Below, piece after piece: positions 18,816-25,509 of a stretch of DNA of 64,000 bases. Position numbers and translations under genes: made by a program. The notes under the pieces were generated by a model. The model was not told the DNA's origin. It worked only from the letters and a program-made list of their open reading frames with translations, and searched no databases. The DNA comes from JAQUGA01 sp038210985 (GTDB lineage: Bacteria; Bacteroidota; Bacteroidia; Bacteroidales; WCHB1-69). The DNA is taken from the NCBI GenBank assembly GCA_038210985.1, contig JBBQWB010000004.1:1-64000 (forward strand), read 5' to 3'. Numbering within the stretch: the stretch's first letter is position 1; every line of letters starts with the position of its first letter.

Positions 18816-19343
18816 ATGTTTAACTTAATAAAGCCTGTATTTATAATTTGTTTTCTTTTCGTAAACATTTTAATGGCTCAAACCCCAACGTATATGTTTG
18901 ATGAAAAAAGCAGTCAAGAAATTATGCTTGGAATGTGCGACGAAAGTTATCTGAAAAAGGGACTTTTTGGCGAGTATTATACTTTAGAATATCCTAATTA
19001 CATTCCAAATCCGGATATTATTGAACAGATTAAAGGTTTATTGAACACCAACAAAACACCATACGAAATTGTAGTTGTTTTGGGAACATGGTGTGGCGAT
19101 AGCAAAGACCAGATTCCTCGGTTTATGAAAGTGATAGATTTAATTGATAATCCGTATTTAATGGTTCAAAACTATATTTGTGTAGATCGAACTAAATCAG
19201 CTCCAAATCTTTCCATGGAAGAATATAACATTGAAAAAGTTCCAACTTTTATTTTTTATAAAAACAATATAGAAATTGGAAGAATTATCGAAACCCCTTT
19301 AAAAAGCATTGAAATTGACATGCTTGATTTTTTAAAAAAATAA
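18816..19343 (+). CDS. thioredoxin-like protein with single-cysteine CGDS site
   Basis: 175 residues with an N-terminal hydrophobic stretch ending ...LMAQ (probable signal peptide) and a thioredoxin fold: strand YEIVVVLGTWCGDSKDQIPRF, then VDRTKSAP and the cis-Pro motif VPTFIFY. The active site reads WCGDS, so Cys93 has no CxxC partner; Ser96 takes the resolving position. Such a site suits a mixed-disulfide, reductase-accessory or binding role rather than classical dithiol exchange. It is 10 bp upstream of panC in an apparent operon, although no link to pantothenate synthesis is evident. Fold assignment is confident; biochemical role unknown. Confidence 0.82.
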   Translation: MFNLIKPVFIICFLFVNILMAQTPTYMFDEKSSQEIMLGMCDESYLKKGLFGEYYTLEYPNYIPNPDIIEQIKGLLNTNKTPYEIVVVLGTWCGDSKDQIPRFMKVIDLIDNPYLMVQNYICVDRTKSAPNLSMEEYNIEKVPTFIFYKNNIEIGRIIETPLKSIEIDMLDFLKK

Positions 19344-19353
19344 AATCCATCCC

Positions 19354-20193
19354 ATGCTCGTTTTTTATACTCGCAAATCATTGGTTGAATATTTAACAGC
19401 CACAAAAACACCATATTGTGAAATTGGTTTTGTCCCAACCATGGGCGCCTTGCATCAAGGACATTTAACACTTTTAGAAAAATCAGTTGGCGAAAACAAA
19501 CTCACTGTTTGTAGTATTTTTGTAAATCCACTTCAATTTAACAACAAGCAAGATTTAGAAAAATATCCACGAAATATTGAAGCAGATATCGATTTTATAA
19601 AAAGCTGTTGCGATATCGTTTTTGTTCCCGAATCTATCGATATTTACCCCGAACAACCAACGGAAAAATTTGATTTTGGTAGTTTAGATTTGATTTTAGA
19701 AGCCGAATTTCGACCTGGACATTTTTATGGTGTTGCGGCAGTGGTAAAACTGCTTTTTGAAATAGTTAAACCAAATAAAGCCTATTTTGGGCTTAAAGAC
19801 TATCAGCAACTAGAAATCATAAAGTCGATGGTGAAACAATTTAATCTTCAAATTGAGATTATACCTTGCGATATTGTTAGGGAATCGGATGGACTTGCCA
19901 TGAGTTCACGCAATCAAAGACTTGAAGCGGAAGAACGTGAAATTGCACCACTTATATACAAAACATTACAAAAAGCAACAGAAATAGTGAAAGAAAAAAG
20001 TATTTCTGCTTCAAAAGAATTTGTTTTTAATACCTTTGTAGCCAATAAACAATTCCGAATAGAGTATTTTGAGTGGGTGGACATGGATTCGTTTGAAATT
20101 ATATCCAATTCAACACAAAATATGGTCGGGCTAATTGCAGTTTGGCTCGGGAACATTCGTTTAATTGACAACATTACAATTTCTACAAAATAA
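19354..20193 (+). CDS. panC: pantothenate synthetase (pantoate-beta-alanine ligase)
   Basis: 279 residues. It condenses pantoate and beta-alanine with ATP through pantoyl-adenylate, in the cytosol. The nucleotidyltransferase fold shows PTMGALHQGH (28-37, carrying the HxGH-type motif), FVNPLQF (56-62), GLKDYQQ (146-152) and MSSRNQRL (183-190), all typical of PanC. It sits between a thioredoxin-like gene and panD with gaps of 10 and 6 bp, so the last two pantothenate steps are co-expressed. panB is not in the window. Confidence 0.97.
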   Translation: MLVFYTRKSLVEYLTATKTPYCEIGFVPTMGALHQGHLTLLEKSVGENKLTVCSIFVNPLQFNNKQDLEKYPRNIEADIDFIKSCCDIVFVPESIDIYPEQPTEKFDFGSLDLILEAEFRPGHFYGVAAVVKLLFEIVKPNKAYFGLKDYQQLEIIKSMVKQFNLQIEIIPCDIVRESDGLAMSSRNQRLEAEEREIAPLIYKTLQKATEIVKEKSISASKEFVFNTFVANKQFRIEYFEWVDMDSFEIISNSTQNMVGLIAVWLGNIRLIDNITISTK

Positions 20194-20199
20194 TTAACA

Positions 20200-20541
20200 A
20201 TGCAAATACAAGTTTTAAAGTCAAAAATACATCGCATTCGTGTTACACAAGCAAATCTCGACTACATTGGAAGCATAACTATTGATGAAGATTTAATGGA
20301 TGCGGTAAATTTGATTGAAAATGAAAAAGTTCATGTGGTAAACATAAACAATGGTGAACGACTCGAAACTTATGTTATAAAAGGAAAAAGAGGTTCGGGC
20401 ACTATTTGTTTAAACGGGCCCGCAGCCCGAAAAGTACAAATTAACGACATCGTTATAATTCTTTCGTTTGCCTCCATGGATTTTGAAGAAGCAAAAACCT
20501 TTCAACCAAAGATTATTTTTCCTGAAAACGAAAATAAATAA
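20200..20541 (+). CDS. panD: aspartate 1-decarboxylase precursor
   Basis: 113 residues. PanD makes beta-alanine from aspartate for PanC. The pro-enzyme self-cleaves between Gly24 and Ser25 in YIGSI to create the pyruvoyl cofactor; Lys9 and His11 of KSKIHR and the NGPAAR segment are as expected for the family. The length is slightly short of the common 116-127. Last gene of the thioredoxin-panC-panD unit; a strong palindrome starts 20 bp after the stop. Confidence 0.97.
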   Translation: MQIQVLKSKIHRIRVTQANLDYIGSITIDEDLMDAVNLIENEKVHVVNINNGERLETYVIKGKRGSGTICLNGPAARKVQINDIVIILSFASMDFEEAKTFQPKIIFPENENK

Positions 20542-20560
20542 TCACAGATATATTAAACCA

Positions 20561-20624
20561 GTTGTGCGAAGTCTGAGACTTCGCACAACGTGTATTAATA
20601 TATTGCCTGAGACTTCGCACAACA
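20561..20624. repeat. 13-bp perfect palindrome plus a solitary half copy
   Basis: GTTGTGCGAAGTC (20561-20573) and its exact complement at 20577-20589 are separated by the 3-nt loop TGA. The right arm and loop recur alone as ctgagacttcgcacaac at about 20607-20623. No T-run follows, so a REP-like repeat is more likely than a simple terminator, although it could protect the panD mRNA 3' end. Confidence 0.7.
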
Positions 20625-20851
20625 GGGGAAAAATCAGTGTTTGATAAGAAAACGTCAAATTCGAGGCTTTCGCAGCAACGAATTTAGTGAGTTCCGAATT
20701 AGATTTTGTATGTTTTAAATAGCTTTCACCCTTTAGATGGGGCAAATAAGACAATTAAAACCAACAAAATCTTGGTCGGAATAACCTGAATTCGTTGCAA
20801 GTATAACAGCTTGTCCGACTTTTGGCGGAAAGAAGTTGGCGTTTTCTTGCA
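20625..20851 (-). repeat. MITE-like dispersed repeat, copy A
   Basis: Read on the minus strand, this segment matches 47554-47833 closely: shared blocks include GCAAGAAAACGCCAACTT, GGACAAGCTGTTATACTTGC, GACCAAGATTTTGTTGGTTT, AAAATCTAATTCGGAACTC and GACGTTTTCTTATCAAACAC. One end, GTTTTCTTGCA at 20841-20851, equals the terminal inverted repeat of copy B; the other end is degraded next to the palindrome at 20561-20624. A 70-codon ORF across it is not credible as a gene. It lies between convergent panD and buk. Confidence 0.75.
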
Positions 20852-20855
20852 AACA

Positions 20856-21935
20856 TTATATATACTCGCTAGCTTCTATTTCACCATTAAGAATAAGATG
20901 TCCATTCATTGCTAGGGCTCTCATTTCGTCTTCGCCTGGATAAACCAAAACTGGAGCTAAAAATTCGACACGTTCCTTTACTTTTGCAACAAAAGGTTTT
21001 CCGTATGCAATACCACCGGTAAGTAGAATTGCATCTATTTTTCCTTTTAAAACACTTGCCATTGCACCAATTTCTTTTGCAACTTGGTATGCCATTGCCG
21101 ATTCCATTAATTCGGCTTTTTCGTCGCCAGCAGCAGCACGTTTTTCAACTTCGTAGGCATCGTTGGTTCCCAAATAAGCAACAAAACCACCTTTTCCTGT
21201 AATCATTTTCTTTACTTCGTCGTACGTGTATTTTCCACTAAAACAAAGTTTGGCAAGTTGACCAACTGGTAAAGTTCCACTACGTTCGGGACTAAATGGA
21301 CCTTCGCCATCTAATGCTTGGTTCACATCTATTACTTTTCCTTTACAATGAGCACCAATACTTATACCTCCACCAAGATGAACTACAATAAGGTTTAATT
21401 CTTCATATTTTTTGTTTGCATCCTTTGCGTATGTACGAGCAATTGCTTTTTGGTTCAGTGCATGAAAAATAGATACACGTTCAAAAAGCGGATGACCTGA
21501 AATTCTGGCTATGTCGTCTAACTCATCCACCACCACTGGGTCGGCAATAAATGCACGCGAGCCAATAATTGATTTTGCAATGTCATTGGCAATTAACCCA
21601 CCCAAATTGCTTGCATGTTCCCCGTTAATTCCAGCTTTTAAATCAGCCATCATAGATTCGTTAACCGAATATACACCCGAAGGAATAAATTTGACTAAAC
21701 CACCTCGTCCAACAATAATTTTCAACGATTGCAACTCTATATTATTTGCTTTGAGTTCTTCTAAAATGATGTTTTTACGAAACTCATACTGGTCGGTAAT
21801 TTTTGCAAAAGGTGCTAGTTCTTCGGAAGTATGTTTAATGTTTTTAACAAAGATCTGTTCTTCACCGGCAAAAACAGCGATTTTAGTCGATGTTGAACCT
21901 GGGTTTATAGCTAAAATTAATTGATTTTGCGTCAT
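20856..21935 (-). CDS. buk: butyrate kinase
   Basis: 359 residues of the acetokinase/ASKHA fold: N-terminal LAINPGSTSTKIAVF phosphate-binding loop, VGRGGLVKFIPSGVY, VVHLGGGISIGAHCKGKVID and the adenosine motif LLTGGIAYG, all typical of Buk. It converts butyryl or branched-chain acyl phosphate and ADP to acid and ATP. It follows ptb by 29 bp, forming the ptb-buk pair that conserves energy from acyl-CoA. Isobutyryl or 2-ketoacid-derived substrates are possible alternatives. Confidence 0.95.
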   Translation of the reverse strand: MTQNQLILAINPGSTSTKIAVFAGEEQIFVKNIKHTSEELAPFAKITDQYEFRKNIILEELKANNIELQSLKIIVGRGGLVKFIPSGVYSVNESMMADLKAGINGEHASNLGGLIANDIAKSIIGSRAFIADPVVVDELDDIARISGHPLFERVSIFHALNQKAIARTYAKDANKKYEELNLIVVHLGGGISIGAHCKGKVIDVNQALDGEGPFSPERSGTLPVGQLAKLCFSGKYTYDEVKKMITGKGGFVAYLGTNDAYEVEKRAAAGDEKAELMESAMAYQVAKEIGAMASVLKGKIDAILLTGGIAYGKPFVAKVKERVEFLAPVLVYPGEDEMRALAMNGHLILNGEIEASEYI

Positions 21936-21964
21936 GTTTATGATTTATGTTGTTTTGTTAAATA

Positions 21965-22867
21965 CTATGCCAGTGCAGCTGCTAGTGCAATTGAATATAA
22001 TTTTGTTTTGGCAGAATCTCCCCTGGAAGATAATACGCATGGAACCTTGGCTCCCATTACATTTGCAGCAATTTCGGCTTGATTAAATTTGGTGCAAGCT
22101 TTATAAAATACATTTCCACTTTCGATATTTGGAAATAGTAAACAATCTGCATCCCCTGCAACTGGTCCTGTAAGTTTTTTTGTTTCGGCACTCTCTTTAT
22201 CTATTGCACCATCTAACGCTAAAGGTCCATCTATAAAAGCTCCTTTAATTTGTCCTCTGTCTGCCATTTTTGATAATATTGCGGCATCTACACAAGCTTG
22301 CATGCCAAGCGAAACTTGCTCGGTTGCTGCTATTAATGCAATTTTAGGTTTTTCAATTCCAATGGCTTGAGCTGTTTTAATTAAAAAATTCAGAATTATT
22401 CCTTTTTGTTTTAAATCCGGGTCTGGAATAATTGCACAATCACTAGCTATTAATAATTTATGATAAGATGGATTTTCCACCACAGCAACATGAGTTAAAA
22501 CTGCTTTCGCATCCATTAAACCTTTTTCCTTATCTAAAATTGCCCTCATGTATTTATCTGTACTTACCGAACCCTTCATTAAAATATCCCCTTCTCCATC
22601 GTTGATAAGTTTTACAGCCAACCTTGTAGCTTTCATTTCATCCGATTCCTGTGCAGTTTTAAATTTGCCAGCGTCAATTTTAAGTTCAGCACAAATTTTT
22701 ATTATTGTTTGGGTGTCGCCTGTTAAAATGGCATCCACTATTCCCTTATCCACCGCTTCATTAACAGCCTCAATTGTGTGAGCATCATTTGCATATGCTA
22801 CAACCAATCGTTTTTTTCCTTTTGTTTTTACTAGTTCAACAATTTGATCAAGTTTTGTTATTCCCAT
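21965..22867 (-). CDS. ptb: phosphate butyryltransferase
   Basis: 300 residues of the phosphate acetyl/butyryltransferase family: DAILTGDTQTI, GDILMKGSVSTDKYMRAILDKE, LTHVAVVENPSYHKLLIASDCAI and the C-terminal VMGAKVPCVLSSRGDSAKTKL. It exchanges CoA for phosphate on acyl-CoA, giving the acyl phosphate used by Buk. First gene of the ptb-buk unit; a candidate -7 box lies at 22898-22905. Genes for making butyryl-CoA are not in the window, so the physiological direction is inferred. Confidence 0.95.
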   Translation of the reverse strand: MGITKLDQIVELVKTKGKKRLVVAYANDAHTIEAVNEAVDKGIVDAILTGDTQTIIKICAELKIDAGKFKTAQESDEMKATRLAVKLINDGEGDILMKGSVSTDKYMRAILDKEKGLMDAKAVLTHVAVVENPSYHKLLIASDCAIIPDPDLKQKGIILNFLIKTAQAIGIEKPKIALIAATEQVSLGMQACVDAAILSKMADRGQIKGAFIDGPLALDGAIDKESAETKKLTGPVAGDADCLLFPNIESGNVFYKACTKFNQAEIAANVMGAKVPCVLSSRGDSAKTKLYSIALAAALA

Positions 22868-22897
22868 GGTAAAATAATTTTGCGTTTGTATATCCTA

Positions 22898-22905
22898 CAA
22901 AAATA
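22898..22905 (-). promoter_or_regulatory. candidate -7 box TATTTTTG for ptb-buk
   Basis: Plus-strand CAAAAATA, 30 bp upstream of the ptb ATG; it matches TAnnTTTG but sits in an A-rich tract where chance matches are likely. Confidence 0.4.
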
Positions 22906-22939
22906 AAAAAAAATTAACACGAATAAAAATTTGATGTTG

Positions 22940-24208
22940 TTATTTGCAATAAAAATCAATCATTAATTTTATTGACATCTTACAAACAGGACAAAAATGG
23001 TTGTATTCAATGTCTTTCATAGAGCAACTTACAACCGGACGAAATACGCCTTTAGCCTGATATCCGCCACCTTCAAACACTCCTACTACTTCTCTGTAAC
23101 CTTCCACAGGCGTTGGAATAGGTGTATTTGGCTTGACTAATTTTTTCCATTTTTTTTCAAAATTTACAAGCGTTGTAATATTTGGTTCCCAAGGTTCGAT
23201 ATTTAATGGATAATAATCTTCCACCGATACTTCAGAAGTATAATATTCATCCGCTAAACCCGATACCGAATGTCCAAGCTCATGTGTCATAACAAAGTCA
23301 ACATCCTCGCAATCGGCACATGTTGTAGCATATAAATTGTAAATACCACCTCCACCATATTTTGAGGTATTACACATCACTAAAATTGCGTCAAAAGGAG
23401 CACTTTGAGCAATATCATTAAGTTTCCAGACATCTTTAATCATCAAATAGCGATCGGATTCGAGTGCATTAAACCTCGAATTTACAGCTGTATTTACCGA
23501 AACATTAGAAATCGGATTATTTATCCCCGATTGTTCCGAAAAAACAACTACTCCTGTAATATTTATTTTATTTTTCAAGGAGGAATAAGGCTCGCATTTT
23601 AATAAATAGGATGCTAATCGAGCAAAATCCTTTTGCATTTTTTGTTCGTCATTTTTCGAGTATCCATCTGGAATAATCACCAGGTCGAAACATTTAGCTG
23701 AATTTCCAGAATAATGTATTGGAGTGGTGGTATATTTATCAATCTGTTTTTGAAAAACATTGTTTTTTGAAAAATAAGACAGATGTTTTATCTCAAAAAC
23801 ACCATCTCTTTTTCGGCTAGAAATTACAACTTTAGCATTATTTTTTGGCAATGGCATAAAAATGCTCATTTCAAAAGATTCTTTTTTGGTTTTACTTTCA
23901 GGAGTATTTTTCCACTCCTCAAATAAGCTACAAAAGCCTTTCGAAAAAATTAATTTATTTGTAATGGAATCGAAAATTTCAATTTTATGTACTCCATAAT
24001 CAAAGTCATCAATCAAATTATTTGGGTTTTGAGACATCGTTGAATTTTTCCAAAAATGTTTCACATAAACAGTGTCGCTTTTATTGTCACCTTGAAACAA
24101 AAAATCGATTCTTAAACTCGATTCATTCGAAAAATATTGATTATTTTGAGAGTTTACCTTAAATAAACAACTAATTGAAACCAAAAATATTAAAGTAAAA
24201 TGTTTCAT
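22940..24208 (-). CDS. secreted M64 family zinc peptidase (IgA-peptidase type)
   Basis: 422 residues with a signal peptide (MKHFTLIFLVSISCLFKVNSQ), an N-terminal M64-type beta domain (about 25-150) and a catalytic domain with FDLVIIPDGYSK, then HELGHSVSGLADEY (HExxH at 309-313, third ligand probably Asp320). The C-terminus holds GGGYQAKGVFRP and FCPVC as in the family. The name-giving member cleaves IgA in a gut anaerobe; this one is better called a secreted metallopeptidase of unknown substrate. Its ATG lies only 8 nt after the ompH terminator hairpin, an unusual leader. Confidence 0.9.
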   Translation of the reverse strand: MKHFTLIFLVSISCLFKVNSQNNQYFSNESSLRIDFLFQGDNKSDTVYVKHFWKNSTMSQNPNNLIDDFDYGVHKIEIFDSITNKLIFSKGFCSLFEEWKNTPESKTKKESFEMSIFMPLPKNNAKVVISSRKRDGVFEIKHLSYFSKNNVFQKQIDKYTTTPIHYSGNSAKCFDLVIIPDGYSKNDEQKMQKDFARLASYLLKCEPYSSLKNKINITGVVVFSEQSGINNPISNVSVNTAVNSRFNALESDRYLMIKDVWKLNDIAQSAPFDAILVMCNTSKYGGGGIYNLYATTCADCEDVDFVMTHELGHSVSGLADEYYTSEVSVEDYYPLNIEPWEPNITTLVNFEKKWKKLVKPNTPIPTPVEGYREVVGVFEGGGYQAKGVFRPVVSCSMKDIEYNHFCPVCKMSIKLMIDFYCK

Positions 24209-24211
24209 CCT

Positions 24212-24243
24212 AAAAAAAAGGTGAGCCTAAGCTCACCTTTTAA
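24212..24243 (-). terminator. hairpin after the second ompH and just before the M64 ATG
   Basis: GGTGAGC (24220-24226) pairs with GCTCACC (24231-24237) around CTAA, extended by A/T tracts. On the minus strand it ends in a run of eight T's immediately before the M64 start at 24208. Confidence 0.8.
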
Positions 24244-24244
24244 A

Positions 24245-24757
24245 CTATTTAATATTTAATTTTTTCTTCACCAGACTCATAATGTCGTCGCTATTTTCAA
24301 AATAGAGTAAAACTCCAACGGAAGAATCGAAAACATAAGTATATCCGTTTTCTTTAGCTGTTTCTTCGATACCTTTTTTAGCTTTGTCGATAATTGGTTG
24401 AATTAATTCTTTTTCTTTATCTTGCAAATCCTTTTGAGCCGATGTTTGGAAAGCTTCAATACGAGCTTGTAAATCTTGAAGTTCTTTCATTTTGGTTTGT
24501 TGAATCAACTGTGACATAGTGGCTTGATTTGCAACATAATCATTGTATTTGTTTTCAAGCTCAGTTTGCATTGCAGTAACTTGTTTTTCAAGTGTTTTAG
24601 AGTAATTTTCTAAAATTTTCTGAGCAGAATCTCTTCCTGGCATTTGTTTTAACAATTCCATAGAGTCGATATGACCAAGTTTTATTTTGTTTTGTGCAAA
24701 AGAGTTAGCTCCTAAAAATAAAGCTAAAGCTAAAAGGATAATAATACGTTTCTTCAT
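24245..24757 (-). CDS. OmpH/Skp-like periplasmic chaperone (second copy)
   Basis: 170 residues with signal peptide MKKRIIILLALALFLGANSFAQ, then KLGHIDSMELLKQMPG and a long coiled coil (about 45-130), ending YTYVFDSSVGVLLYF, the Skp/OmpH plan. The trimeric jellyfish-shaped chaperone holds unfolded barrel proteins for BamA. It is the last gene of the uppS-bamA-ompH-ompH block but has its own -7 box at 24784 and its own terminator. Confidence 0.9.
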   Translation of the reverse strand: MKKRIIILLALALFLGANSFAQNKIKLGHIDSMELLKQMPGRDSAQKILENYSKTLEKQVTAMQTELENKYNDYVANQATMSQLIQQTKMKELQDLQARIEAFQTSAQKDLQDKEKELIQPIIDKAKKGIEETAKENGYTYVFDSSVGVLLYFENSDDIMSLVKKKLNIK

Positions 24758-24783
24758 TCTAAATAATGTTAGGTTTAAAAATG

Positions 24784-24791
24784 CAAATATA
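24784..24791 (-). promoter_or_regulatory. -7 box TATATTTG for the second ompH
   Basis: Plus-strand CAAATATA, 26 bp upstream of the ATG at 24757 and downstream of the first ompH terminator, allowing independent transcription. Confidence 0.45.
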
Positions 24792-24810
24792 ATATAATAT
24801 TGATGTATAA

Positions 24811-24851
24811 AAAAAAACAGGGTTTTAAAAAAGTTTAAAACCCTGTTTTTT
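24811..24851 (-). terminator. terminator after the first ompH
   Basis: CAGGGTTTTAAA (24818-24829) pairs perfectly with 24834-24845 around a 4-nt loop; A and T runs flank it. It begins inside or right at the end of the first ompH gene. Confidence 0.85.
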
Positions 24852-24853
24852 TA

Positions 24854-25432
24854 TTATTTTGTTTTAGGTGTTGTAGTTTTAGGCTGAGTTGTGGTGGTGT
24901 TATTTGTTTTATTATCTTGAGGTGATATTCCTAATTTATCCAGAATTTCATCGCTAATATCTAATTTTGAGTCGGCATAGATAATTGTTAATGCACCTGC
25001 TTTGTCGAAAATAAACGAATAATTTTTACCTCTTGCATATTCTTCGATAGCATTAAAAACTTTATCTTGAATAGGTTTAATTAATTCTTGACGTTTTTTA
25101 AACAAATCGCCATTATTTCCAAAACGTTTTTTCTGTAATTCTTTCGCATCTTTTTCAGTATTAATAATTTCATCTTCTCTTTTTTTCTTCATGTCTTCGG
25201 GAAGAAGAACGGCATCTGCTTGAAACTTTTTATACATTTGATCAATTTCGGTAAATTTTTTCTCAATTTCTTTTTGCCAATCGATAGATAGTTTATCAAG
25301 TTCTGCCTGTGCACCTTTATACTCGGGCATATTGTCGAGAATATATTGAGTATCTACGTAAGCATATTTTTGAGCATTTGCTTGAAATGAAATCAAAAAT
25401 GCGATAACACTAATTAAAATTAATTTCTTCAT
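24854..25432 (-). CDS. OmpH/Skp-like periplasmic chaperone (first copy)
   Basis: 192 residues from ATG 25432. The signal peptide MKKLILISVIAFLISFQANAQ precedes YAYVDTQYILDNMPEYKGAQ, a coiled coil (about 45-120), YSFIFDKAGALTIIYAD and a Thr/Pro/Lys-rich tail. An ATG four codons upstream (25444) is possible, but its first codons are themselves a GGAGG ribosome-binding sequence placed 5 nt before the ATG at 25432, so the shorter start is preferred; SD sites this strong are unusual in this phylum. It lies 77 bp after bamA, consistent with supplying barrel substrates. Confidence 0.92.
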   Translation of the reverse strand: MKKLILISVIAFLISFQANAQKYAYVDTQYILDNMPEYKGAQAELDKLSIDWQKEIEKKFTEIDQMYKKFQADAVLLPEDMKKKREDEIINTEKDAKELQKKRFGNNGDLFKKRQELIKPIQDKVFNAIEEYARGKNYSFIFDKAGALTIIYADSKLDISDEILDKLGISPQDNKTNNTTTTQPKTTTPKTK

Positions 25433-25509
25433 AATTACCTCCATTATTTTTTATTTATTGTTTTTAATTTTAAAATGACCTCCGAATACTAGCAAAAAGC
25501 ATACCAATA

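Noticed and set aside
20542..20754. 70-codon minus-strand ORF after panD
   Set aside because: It lies across the MITE-like repeat, and the second copy of the repeat does not keep the frame.
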